From: Streptomyces sp. CB01201
Lineage (GTDB): Bacteria > Actinomycetota > Actinomycetes > Streptomycetales > Streptomycetaceae
DNA length: 64,000 nucleotides
Assembly: GCF_002803085.1 (NCBI RefSeq)
Contig: NZ_NNBJ01000018.1
Span: 98,695 to 162,694 of the forward strand
Direction of reading: 5' to 3'
The position numbers and the translations under genes were made by a program. Below, piece by piece: positions 54,385 to 64,000 of this stretch. The notes under the pieces are model-generated. The model saw only the letters and a program-made list of their open reading frames with translations. It was not told where the DNA came from and did no database searches. How positions within the stretch are numbered: the first letter of the stretch is position 1; each line of letters opens with the position of its first letter.

Positions 54385-54866
54385 GTCCTCTGGCTCCTGT
54401 CGCGCGCCGTTGCGTGACGTAGGGGAAAGAAGCGACGCAACGCCACGACGCGGGGTGTCCGGTCGGTGTCGACGCTATGCCGCGATGAGAGATACCCGGG
54501 CGCTTACCGGCCAATTTTGTGGCTTCGAGGCTTGATTCCGGGCGGAGGGAATCAGCGACTGCCCGGGCGCCGTGGCGCTCCGGGCGAAGGGCGGGGGCGG
54601 CAGTGCCTCCGCGGCATATCGCGCTGATCACGGGACAAGGCTATCGCCCCTTCCCCCCGAACCGTCATGAGCCTTATGTGTACAAAAGCTGGGCCCGAAG
54701 TTTGACACTCTGGACAGCGACGCGGCGGCGGGAACGCGCCTCTTGGCAAACGGTCGCCGTACGGGCAGGTTGACCGTACGGAATCCGCGGGTGCGGCAGT
54801 GTGGTATCCGCAGGTGCGATCGACCTCGGGCCACCTGGGCCCCGGCCCCCGAGAGGGAGTGCACTC
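54385..54866. other. Divergent intergenic region between gdhB and the DJ-1 gene
   Basis: No gene is seen in these 482 bases. A GlnR-like sequence lies at 54414-54429. TGATTCC and GGAATCA form a small hairpin (54533-54539 and 54548-54554). The part at 54640-54720 is lower in GC and may hold the promoter of the DJ-1 gene. Confidence 0.5.
54414..54429 (+). promoter_or_regulatory. GlnR-like site before gdhB
   Basis: The plus strand reads GTGAC, six bases, GAAAG. The first half matches the GlnR consensus and the second has one mismatch. It lies 30-45 bases upstream of the gdhB start. Confidence 0.35.
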
Positions 54867-55433
54867 ATGGCAGCCAAGATCCTCATCGTGACCGGCGACG
54901 CGGCCGAATCCCTGGAAGTCCTCTACCCCTACCAGCGGCTGCGCGAGGAGGGGTACGAGGTCCATATCGCGGCCCCGGCCCGCAAGAAGCTGCGGTTCGT
55001 GGTCCACGACTTCGAACCCGGCTTCGACACCTACACCGAGAAGCCCGGCTACACCTGGCCCGCCGACCTGGCCTTCTCGGAGGTCGACCCCGGCCAGTAC
55101 GTCGCCTTGGTGATCCCGGGCGGACGGGCGCCCGAGTACCTCCGCAACGACCCGGAGCTGAGGAAGCTCCTCAAGGCCTTCTTCGACACCGACAAGCCGG
55201 TCGCCCAGATCTGCCACGGCCCGCTGCTCACCGCCGCGATCGGCGGCCTGAGCGGCCGCCGGGTCACCGCCTATCCGGCCCTTGAGCTGGACATGCAGAC
55301 GGCGGGCGCCACCTTCCAGGACGCGGAGACGGTGGTGGACGGCACGCTGGTCTCCGCCCGCGCCTGGCCGGACCACTCCAGCTGGATGCGGGAGTTCTTG
55401 ACGGTGCTGCGGGCGAAGGCTCCGGTGACGTAG
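54867..55433 (+). CDS. DJ-1/PfpI family protein
   Basis: This 188-residue cytoplasmic protein belongs to the DJ-1/PfpI superfamily of glutaminase-like folds. The nucleophile elbow with Cys116 is seen as AQICHGPLLTAA, and ILIVTGDAAESLEVLYP begins the fold. Members act as deglycases, proteases or chaperones, and I cannot choose between these. GAGAGGGAG stands seven bases before the ATG at 54867. It is divergent from gdhB and faces the HAD gene. Confidence 0.88.
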   Translation: MAAKILIVTGDAAESLEVLYPYQRLREEGYEVHIAAPARKKLRFVVHDFEPGFDTYTEKPGYTWPADLAFSEVDPGQYVALVIPGGRAPEYLRNDPELRKLLKAFFDTDKPVAQICHGPLLTAAIGGLSGRRVTAYPALELDMQTAGATFQDAETVVDGTLVSARAWPDHSSWMREFLTVLRAKAPVT

Positions 55434-55480
55434 CCGGCACCGCCCCGGGCAGGAGCCGGGCGGGGGCCGGGCCGGGTCCC

Positions 55481-56176
55481 TCAGGCCACCAGGTCCTCGG
55501 CGACGGCGACCGCCTCCGCGAGGGTGTCGACCACCGGCACCCCCGCCGCGGCGAGGCTGGTGCGGCTGTGGGAGCCGCCGGTGAACAGCACCGCCTGCGC
55601 CCCCACGGCCGCCGCGGCCACCGCGTCGTCCACCGCGTCCCCGATCACCACGATGCGGTCGCCGGATATCTCGGGGTCCGCCGTCCGCAGCGCGGTCAGA
55701 TGGCGGACCATGTGTTCCGCCTTGCTGCCGTGCGAGGGCCCGGTGCGTCCGTCGACGCGCACGAAGTGCTCGGTGATGCCGTGCCGCCGCACGATCGGCA
55801 CCAGGTGTTCGTGCGGCGCCATGGACAGCAGGGACTGGCTCAGGCCCGCCGCCCAGCGCGCCGCGAGCAGCTCGGCCGCGCCCACGGTGAGCCCGCAGGA
55901 ATCCGCCCGCGACCAGTACTGCCGGTGGAAGGCCGCGTCCATGACCAGCCATTCGGCGTCCGTGGGCAGCCGGCCCATCAGGCGCTGGTAGAAGCGGGGT
56001 ATCGGTACGCAGTACAGATCGCGGTAGCGCTCAAGCGTGATCGGCTCAAGGCCGAGCTCCGCGAAGGCGGCGTTGGTCGCCTCGATGACCGCCACGTTGT
56101 CGTCGAGCAGTGTGCCGTTCCAGTCCCAGACCAGATGGGCCTGGCGCTTCCCCGTGTCCTGCCTGCCGTTCCCCAT
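55481..56176 (-). CDS. HAD-family phosphatase
   Basis: This 231-residue enzyme resembles phosphoglycolate phosphatase-like HAD hydrolases. Motif I is WDWNGTLLDD, where Asn stands in the place of the second Asp often seen in DxDGT; this variant is common in one subgroup. Motif III Lys is in GSKAEH and motif IV is VVIGDAVDDAVAAAAVG. The substrate is unknown. The ATG at 56176 is followed by a short basic lead before motif I. Confidence 0.85.
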   Translation of the reverse strand: MGNGRQDTGKRQAHLVWDWNGTLLDDNVAVIEATNAAFAELGLEPITLERYRDLYCVPIPRFYQRLMGRLPTDAEWLVMDAAFHRQYWSRADSCGLTVGAAELLAARWAAGLSQSLLSMAPHEHLVPIVRRHGITEHFVRVDGRTGPSHGSKAEHMVRHLTALRTADPEISGDRIVVIGDAVDDAVAAAAVGAQAVLFTGGSHSRTSLAAAGVPVVDTLAEAVAVAEDLVA

Positions 56177-56251
56177 GCGAAAAAGGTACCCACCCGCACT
56201 GACAATCGACCACGGACGGGCATAACCGCAGGTCAGGCGGTCACGGTCAGG

Positions 56252-56758
56252 TCAGGCGATCAGGTTGGGAATCTCCTGCACCCCGAACCACAGCAGTTCG
56301 TGGTCCTCGGCCCCGTCCACGGTGAACTGCGCGTCGTCGTCGCCGTGGTCGGCGGCGCCGAGCGCCCCGGCCGCGGCCGTCACATCGGCCACCGCGTCCT
56401 CGGCGTCCACGTGCACGGCGGCCGCCTTGGCGAGCGGCACCGCCGCGGCGATCCTCACCTCGCCGAGCGAGCTCGCGTCCAGGGCGCTGTCGGGATCGGC
56501 GGCCACGGTGTTGTCCGGCACGTCCACGGCGACCACGACGCGGCGCCTGGCGGTGCCCGGCTGCCCGGCGAGCAGCCGCAGCGAGGCGGCCGCGGCCCGG
56601 TTGAGCGCCGCGTACTCCAGCTCCTCGATGTCGTCCGAGACGTACCACTCGCGCAGGCCGGGCGTGACGGCGTAGGCGGTCAGCGGGCCGGGGCCGAGTT
56701 CTCCGGCGCCGTGGGCCGTCGCGAGACCGGAGATGGTCAGGGGTACGTAGACGCGCAT
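56252..56758 (-). CDS. DUF6912 family protein
   Basis: This 168-residue protein starts MRVYVPLTISGLA and contains REWYVSDDIEELEYAAL, the signature of a small actinobacterial family (DUF6912) of unknown function. The second half is acidic (AADHGDDDAQF). I chose the ATG at 56758. The longer frame to 56911 lacks family similarity. It lies 75 bases upstream of the HAD gene on the same strand. Confidence 0.8.
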   Translation of the reverse strand: MRVYVPLTISGLATAHGAGELGPGPLTAYAVTPGLREWYVSDDIEELEYAALNRAAAASLRLLAGQPGTARRRVVVAVDVPDNTVAADPDSALDASSLGEVRIAAAVPLAKAAAVHVDAEDAVADVTAAAGALGAADHGDDDAQFTVDGAEDHELLWFGVQEIPNLIA

Positions 56759-57036
56759 GAGGGACCGCTCTCTTCTCGTCGTCCCATCCGGTCGTGAGAC
56801 GGATTCAGGATACGCGCGGGAGTCCCCCTTCGAGCTGCCGGTGCCCCCTCGGCACCGCTCCCCGCCGGATCCGGCCACACCCGCCCCCACCTGGGAAGAC
56901 GCGCGGCCCACTCATCCGGATAGGTGAATCCGCAGACTCTCACCCGACCCGGGTCCGGTCCTTGCGACCGCTCCCGCCGTCCCCGTACAAGATCCCCAAC
57001 AGAAGTTACCCACTGGTATCGAAGGGGACGGCAGCC

Positions 57037-57444
57037 ATGAGCGGGACCACGACAGGGCCGGCGGGACGCGGCGACCAGCGCAGGCCCGGCAGCACCGGAA
57101 CCCGGCGGCCGCAGCGGCTGACCCCGCACGAGCTGTTCGCGCAGAAGCTGCTCGCGGTGCTCAGCGGCGAGCGCCCGGTGCACTGGATGCTCGGCCTGAC
57201 CGTCGGGGACGCCTACGAGCAGCTGGTGCGGCTCGCCCCGCGCACCCCCTTCCGCACCCGCGGCGCCCGGCCCGTCGTACGGTCCTGCCGCGCGGCCCCG
57301 CTGGACCGCGGGATCGTCGAGGCGGCCGCCTGCATCGCGGCGGGCGAGCAGGTGCGCGCCATGGCCTTCCGCCTGGAGCGGGGCGCCGATCTGCGCTGGC
57401 GCTGCGCCGCGGTGGAGCTGGGCGGCGAGCGGGTCCCGGCATAG
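57037..57444 (+). CDS. Rv3235 family protein
   Basis: This 135-residue protein belongs to a family named after mycobacterial Rv3235 and usually found next to secA, as here. A basic, disordered N-terminus of about 30 residues is followed by a compact alpha/beta domain (LTPHELFAQKLLAVLSGERP in outline, then REVRAMAFRLER-like strands). Function is unknown; the constant position beside secA hints at a link with secretion. A perfect 15-bp terminator follows immediately. Confidence 0.8.
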   Translation: MSGTTTGPAGRGDQRRPGSTGTRRPQRLTPHELFAQKLLAVLSGERPVHWMLGLTVGDAYEQLVRLAPRTPFRTRGARPVVRSCRAAPLDRGIVEAAACIAAGEQVRAMAFRLERGADLRWRCAAVELGGERVPA

Positions 57445-57445
57445 C

Positions 57446-57480
57446 GAGGGGCCCGGCACCATCGCGGTGCCGGGCCCCTC
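57446..57480. terminator. 15-bp perfect terminator between Rv3235-family gene and secA
   Basis: Arms GAGGGGCCCGGCACC (57446-57460) and its complement (57466-57480) surround ATCGC. The left arm begins two bases after the upstream stop codon. It can serve both convergent genes. Confidence 0.85.
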
Positions 57481-57543
57481 TGCGACGCACAGCCGACGGC
57501 GGTCCCGCCCGGCTGTCTCTCGCGCCTTGCTTCTGCTCGCGCC

Positions 57544-60399
<2,856 letters not shown>

Positions 60400-60596
60400 G
60401 GGGGTTGGTCTCCTTGCCGGTCGGGCCTGGCGCGGTCGAGTGGCTATGGGTGTGGATACAGCAACGGTCATCGTATGCGAGGACCCGGCCGCGCCGGGAG
60501 GTCTGCTGTTACGACAACGGACGGGACCGGCCGAAGGTGCCGGGCGGGTGGGGAAATGAGGTGGTTCCCGCGGCCGTGAGCCAGGAGAATCGGGCG

Positions 60597-61169
60597 ATGG
60601 AAGCCATAACGCTCACCACCGACCGCCTCCTGCTACGCCCGGTCGGCCCCCAGGACGCCGACGCCGCCTACGCCGCTTGTCAGGATCCCGACATCCAGCG
60701 CTGGACCACGGTCCCCTCGCCCTATCTGCGCGAGCACGCGGAGGCCTTCACCTCCTCCTACGGCCCGGACGGCTGGCGCCACGACACCGACTACACCTTC
60801 GCAGTACTTACTGCGGACGGCTCGGTCCTCGTCGCCATGATGAGCGTGACGCGGCGCGGCCCCGGCTGCGCGGAACTCGGCTTCTGGGCGGCCAAGGAGC
60901 ACCGGGGCCGCGGCTATGTGGTGGAGGCCGCTGCCCGGCTGTCCCGCTGGGCCTTCGAGGCGGCCGCCGTCGACCGTCTTGAGTGGCGCGCGGAGGTCGG
61001 CAACGAGGCCTCCCGGGCCGTCGCCCTGAAGGTCGGCTTCACCCTGGAGGGCATCCTGCGCTCGGCGGCCGTGCACCAGGGCAGCCGCCGCGACCACTGG
61101 GTCGGTTCGCTGCTCCCCGCGGACCTGGGCCTGCCGGGTGTGCTGCCCTACCTGCCCGCGCGGGCCTGA
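60597..61169 (+). CDS. GNAT acetyltransferase, RimJ/RimL type
   Basis: This 190-residue enzyme starts MEAITLTTDRLLLRPVG, a classic beginning for the acetyltransferase_3 group. The CoA loop is EHRGRGYVVEAAARL, and the late motif NEASRAVALKVGFTLEG is also typical. The substrate is unknown. AGGAG stands nine bases before the ATG at 60597. It is divergent from secA with 197 bases between starts. Confidence 0.87.
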   Translation: MEAITLTTDRLLLRPVGPQDADAAYAACQDPDIQRWTTVPSPYLREHAEAFTSSYGPDGWRHDTDYTFAVLTADGSVLVAMMSVTRRGPGCAELGFWAAKEHRGRGYVVEAAARLSRWAFEAAAVDRLEWRAEVGNEASRAVALKVGFTLEGILRSAAVHQGSRRDHWVGSLLPADLGLPGVLPYLPARA

Positions 61170-61292
61170 TCGCCGGCGCACGGTCAGCGGGCCTGATCGC
61201 GTCCGTGCGGTCGGCGGGCCTGTCCGCCCCCGCGTGGTCAGCGGACCTGTCCGGCCCCCGCGTTGTCAGTGGCGGCCACTATCGTGCGGAGC

Positions 61293-62462
61293 ATGACGAG
61301 CCTGCCGCCTGCCGCCGCCGAACTGTCCGCCGACGAGGCCCGCAGGATCGCCCTGCGCGCCCAGGGCTTCCTCGGGGCGCCCGACCGCCGGGGCGGGGTG
61401 CGCGGGGTGCTGCGCCAGCTGGGCGCGGTGCAGCTCGACACCATCTCCGTGCTCGCCCGCTCGCACGAGCTCGTCCCCTACGCCCGCCTCGGCGCGGTCG
61501 GCCGCCCCCTGATCGAGGAGGCGTACTGGAGCGGTGGCCACGCCTTCGAGTACTGGTCGCACGCGGCGTGCATCCTGCCCGTCGAGGAGTGGCCGCACTT
61601 CGCGTTCCGCCGCCGCGCCTACCGCTCCCGGCCGCACTGGGGGCACGAGTTGCCGGACGGCGCCTACGAGCAGGTGATCAAGCAGCTGCACGCCGAAGGC
61701 CCGCTCACGGCAACGGATTTGGGCGGCGCCAAGAACCAGGGCGAGTGGTGGGACTGGTCGGCCTCCAAGGTCGCCGTCGAGCGCGCCCTGATGTACGGCG
61801 AGGTGGTCTGCACCGAGCGGCGCGGCTGGAAGCGGGTCTACGACCTGGCCGAGCGCGCCATTCCGGAGCCACTGTTGCACGACGACCTGGACGACACCGA
61901 GTGCCTGCGCCGACTGGTGCGGCTGGCCGGCCTGTCCCTCGGGGTGGGCACCCGCGCCGACATCGCGGACTACCACCGCCTCAAGGGCGAGCAGTTCGAC
62001 GCGGTGGTCGCCGATTCGGGCCTGGTGCCGGTCACCGTGCAGGGCTGGGGCAAGCCCGCCTGGGCCGCCCCCGAGGCGCTGGCCACCGAGCCCCGCGGCC
62101 GCCACCGCACCACGCTGCTGTCGCCGTTCGACTCGCTGGTGTGGGACCGCGCCCGCACCGAGCGCGTCTTCGGCTTCGCCCACCGCCTGGAGGCGTACGT
62201 CCCCAAACCCAAGCGGATCCACGGGTACTTCGCGATGCCGCTGCTCGCCGGCGGCAGGCTGGTCGGCCGGGTCGACCCGGCCCGCGAGGGGCGCACGCTG
62301 GTCGCCAAGCAGGTCTCGCTGGCTTCGCCGAAGGCCGTGCGGCCCATGGCCCAGGCCCTGTTGGAGGCCGCTACCTGGGTGGGCTGCGACGCGGTACGTA
62401 TCGAGCGGGCCGGGTCGCCGCAGGAGACGGCGGCGCTCACCTCGGCGCTGGCGGCTATCTGA
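61293..62462 (+). CDS. AlkX/YcaQ-type DNA glycosylase with winged-helix domains
   Basis: This 389-residue protein belongs to the HTH_42 (winged helix, COG3214) family, which includes AlkZ and YcaQ (AlkX). These excise bulky alkylated bases or unhook interstrand crosslinks. The catalytic motif is seen as AVQLDTISVLARSHEL, with Gln-Leu-Asp as in the AlkX subgroup rather than the Gln-x-Gln of AlkZ proteins tied to toxin clusters. Further conserved strings are YWSHAACILP, LLSPFDSLVWDR and VDPAREGRTLV. GGAG lies very close to the ATG at 61293, so a GTG at 61284 is possible. Its end overlaps the response regulator gene on the opposite strand by eight bases. Confidence 0.85.
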   Translation: MTSLPPAAAELSADEARRIALRAQGFLGAPDRRGGVRGVLRQLGAVQLDTISVLARSHELVPYARLGAVGRPLIEEAYWSGGHAFEYWSHAACILPVEEWPHFAFRRRAYRSRPHWGHELPDGAYEQVIKQLHAEGPLTATDLGGAKNQGEWWDWSASKVAVERALMYGEVVCTERRGWKRVYDLAERAIPEPLLHDDLDDTECLRRLVRLAGLSLGVGTRADIADYHRLKGEQFDAVVADSGLVPVTVQGWGKPAWAAPEALATEPRGRHRTTLLSPFDSLVWDRARTERVFGFAHRLEAYVPKPKRIHGYFAMPLLAGGRLVGRVDPAREGRTLVAKQVSLASPKAVRPMAQALLEAATWVGCDAVRIERAGSPQETAALTSALAAI

Positions 62463-63213
62463 TCTCCAGGATCTTCTCGCGCATCGCGTAGACCACCGCC
62501 TCCATCCTGGAGTGCAGCTGGAGCTTCTCCAGGATGTTGCGCACATGGTTCTTCACGGTGTTCTCGGAGATGAACAACTCCTTGGCGATGTCACGGTTGT
62601 TCATGCCCGTGGCCACCAGCTTGAGCACCTCCAGCTCCCGCTCGGTGAGCCGGGGCGCGGGCACCAGACGGCGCTCGTCGGTGCGCTGGATCATCGACTT
62701 GAACTCGGTGAGCAGCTTGGAGGCCATCGAGGGGCTGATCTGCGACTGGCCGTCGGCGACCGCGCGGATCGCGGTGGCCACCTCGTCGGTGGAGATCTCC
62801 TTGAGGAGGTAGCCGGTCGCCCCCGCCTTGATCGCGTCGTAGAGATCGGCCTCCTCGTCGCTGATCGTCAGCATGATGATCTTCGCGCTGGGGGCCACCT
62901 CCTTGATGGAGGTGCAGGCCTCGATGCCGCCGCGCCGGGGCATCCGTACGTCCATGAGCACGATGTCCGGCAGCAGGTCGGCCGCCTTGTCCACCGCCTC
63001 CGCGCCGTCCCCGGCCTCGCCGATGACCTGGATGTCCTCCTCGGCGGCCAGCACGATCTCAAGTCCCCGGCGGAAGAGCGCGTGGTCGTCCACCACCAGC
63101 ACCCGGATCGGCTCCTTGCGGGAACCGCCCATGTCCATGCCGCTCTCGCGGTCCCCCCCGTTCCGGCGGTCGGCATGGGAACCGTCGTGCACCGGACCGA
63201 AGTTGTCCGCCAT
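62455..63213 (-). CDS. LuxR-family response regulator
   Basis: This 252-residue regulator has a receiver domain at about residues 36-155 (VLVVDDHALFRRG, phosphorylatable Asp88 in IVLMDVRMP, Lys in LLKEIS) and a LuxR helix-turn-helix at about 185-245 (LTERELEVLKLVATGMNNRDIAKEL in outline). The N-terminal 33 residues are polar and disordered. GGGGGAGG stands before the ATG at 63213. No histidine kinase gene is adjacent, so it is an orphan in this window. It is closest to the NarL type. Confidence 0.9.
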   Translation of the reverse strand: MADNFGPVHDGSHADRRNGGDRESGMDMGGSRKEPIRVLVVDDHALFRRGLEIVLAAEEDIQVIGEAGDGAEAVDKAADLLPDIVLMDVRMPRRGGIEACTSIKEVAPSAKIIMLTISDEEADLYDAIKAGATGYLLKEISTDEVATAIRAVADGQSQISPSMASKLLTEFKSMIQRTDERRLVPAPRLTERELEVLKLVATGMNNRDIAKELFISENTVKNHVRNILEKLQLHSRMEAVVYAMREKILEIR

Positions 63214-63344
63214 CGTTCCTCCCCCTGAAGGCCGTGGCCCGCGTTGGTGTGCTGCACCAACCACGCTCCAGGGAGCTGCGGTTGGCGTGCGACGCCATGA
63301 TTTCATGCCCGGCCGACAGAAAGGGGTTCCAGTGGTCGCACGGT

Positions 63345-63381
63345 GGTGCCCCTGGGGGCGCACACGCGCTCCAGGGGCACC
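63345..63381 (-). terminator. Terminator of the hibernation factor gene
   Basis: GGTGCCCCTGG (63345-63355) and CCAGGGGCACC (63371-63381) form 11-base arms around a 15-base loop, 84 bases beyond the minus-strand stop codon. Confidence 0.6.
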
Positions 63382-63464
63382 GTCGCCCGCTGATACGGCG
63401 CGCCGTCCTCAGACGTTCAGCGCGTCCGCCCCGCGGGGTCGATCCGTGATGCTTCCGGGCCGGG

Positions 63465-64000
63465 TCAGCCGCCCAGCGCACCGCCCGCACCGCTCGCGTC
63501 CTCACCGGCGAGCGGGTCGGTCTCCAGGTGGATGACGCCGTAGTCGTAGGCGTGCCGCCGGTAGACGACACTGGGGTTCTTCGTCTCCGAGTCGACGAAC
63601 AGGTAGAAGTCGTGCCCGACCAGCTCCATCTCGTAGAGCGCCTGGTCGAGCGTCATCGCGGCTGCCGTGTGCGTCTTCTCGCGGACCACCAGCGGCCCTT
63701 CGCCCTTCACTTCGAGCGAGCCGATCCTGGTGGTGGGGATGCGGTCTTCCTCCGAAGTGTCCACAAGCTCGCCGTTTCCGTTCAGCGACGCCACACCCGG
63801 CACTGCGTCGACGACCTCGGCGGCCGAGAGCCGGCCGTTGCCGCGGCGCGTGTAGCGCTTGTCGTGCTGCTTGCGCAGCCGCGCCTCCAGCTTGCCGGTC
63901 GCCAGATCGAGCGCCGCGTACGGGTCTGCTGCCGCCGCCTCCGCACGGATCACCGGGCCTCGCGAGTGGAGGGTGATCTCCACCCGGTCCGAGCGGTCCG
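63465..64000 (-). CDS. hpf: Ribosome hibernation promoting factor (5' end outside window)
   Basis: About 178 residues of the C-terminal part are visible; the start lies beyond the right edge. The end of the S30AE domain is seen as VEITLHSRG and YAALDLATGKLEARLRKQHDKR. The C-terminal domain of long-form HPF follows, with MTLDQALYEMELVGHDFYLFVD and VVYRRHAYDYGVIHLE. Long HPF joins two 70S ribosomes into an inactive 100S dimer during stress or rest. It lies upstream of the LuxR response regulator gene with a hairpin between. Confidence 0.92.
   Translation of the reverse strand, partial: DRSDRVEITLHSRGPVIRAEAAAADPYAALDLATGKLEARLRKQHDKRYTRRGNGRLSAAEVVDAVPGVASLNGNGELVDTSEEDRIPTTRIGSLEVKGEGPLVVREKTHTAAAMTLDQALYEMELVGHDFYLFVDSETKNPSVVYRRHAYDYGVIHLETDPLAGEDASGAGGALGG

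Noticed and set aside
49183..54417. A 1744-codon plus-strand open frame opposite gdhB
   Set aside because: It is a by-product of extreme GC bias in the real gene. The protein read from it is low in complexity and unlike any family, while gdhB on the other strand is full length and conserved.
61160..61265. Imperfect 30-35 base repeats with GGTCAGCGGGCCTG between the GNAT and AlkX genes
   Set aside because: The copies are too diverged and short to call a defined element; low-complexity GC-rich spacer is the simpler reading.

Overview
This window is high-GC chromosomal DNA from a Streptomyces-type actinomycete. Codon third positions are overwhelmingly G/C and GTG or TTG starts are common. A LAXTG sortase substrate, a tmRNA with an ANTKRDS...ALAA tag and lipoprotein-type sugar-binding proteins are present. 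The order murA, hup, malic enzyme, helD, rsuA/sigU, nnaR, narK, matAB-like pair, ssrA/smpB, ctp, ftsXE, prfB, pkaB/pkaA, sugar ABC operon, teichoic-acid genes, NAD-GDH, secA matches, as far as I remember it, the SCO2943-SCO3009 part of the S. coelicolor core chromosome. This is therefore conserved core with small strain-specific changes. I see no prophage, insertion sequence, CRISPR array or biosynthetic cluster.

Layout. 1-4040: a sugar ABC operon on the minus strand (binding protein, two permeases) with repeats downstream. 4100-7420: a DUF3039 protein, a YqgE protein, murA and HU. 7700-13450: malic enzyme, a HelD-like RNA polymerase helicase, and an ECF sigma/anti-sigma pair. 13660-15090: a CGNR regulator, a GNAT enzyme and a broken VapB antitoxin gene. 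15220-17830: the nitrate genes nnaR and narK, with a clear GlnR box upstream of nnaR. 17970-22080: a polysaccharide synthase/deacetylase and acyltransferase pair of the matAB type plus a membrane protein. 22240-24575: a divergent LysR/MFS pair. 24600-28700: tmRNA, smpB, a C-terminal protease, ftsX and ftsE. 28940-30150: a small zinc-ribbon membrane protein and a serine/threonine/glycine-repeat wall protein. 30585-38424: prfB, two Ser/Thr kinases and, divergently, an FHA protein with an EssC-like ATPase domain. 38658-42360: a second sugar ABC operon with an unusual permease insert and two tiny relay ORFs. 42538-47850: a teichoic-acid polymerase, a TetR regulator and the exporter TagGH. 48027-54384: a GT87-type membrane enzyme and the giant NAD-dependent glutamate dehydrogenase. 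54867-64000: DJ-1, HAD, DUF6912 and Rv3235-family proteins, secA, a GNAT enzyme, an AlkX-like glycosylase, a LuxR response regulator and the start-truncated hibernation factor gene.

How the parts fit. Several systems serve the envelope and hyphal growth: murA, ftsEX, matAB-like, tagGH plus polymerase, secA and the LAXTG protein. Nitrogen metabolism is represented by nnaR, narK and NAD-GDH. Ribosome rescue and rest are represented by ssrA, smpB, prfB and hpf. Many convergent gene pairs are separated by very strong perfect inverted repeats. Three intergenic regions also carry short dispersed or tandem GC-rich repeat families.

The most unusual observations are a chain of three ATGA stop/start overlaps through two 11-12 codon ORFs between two permease genes, an Ig-like domain inserted in a sugar permease, repeat elements carried in frame inside yqgE and the GDH gene, a shortened tmRNA tag, and a one-base frameshift in a vapB gene. 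I found no convincing wholly new multi-gene system.
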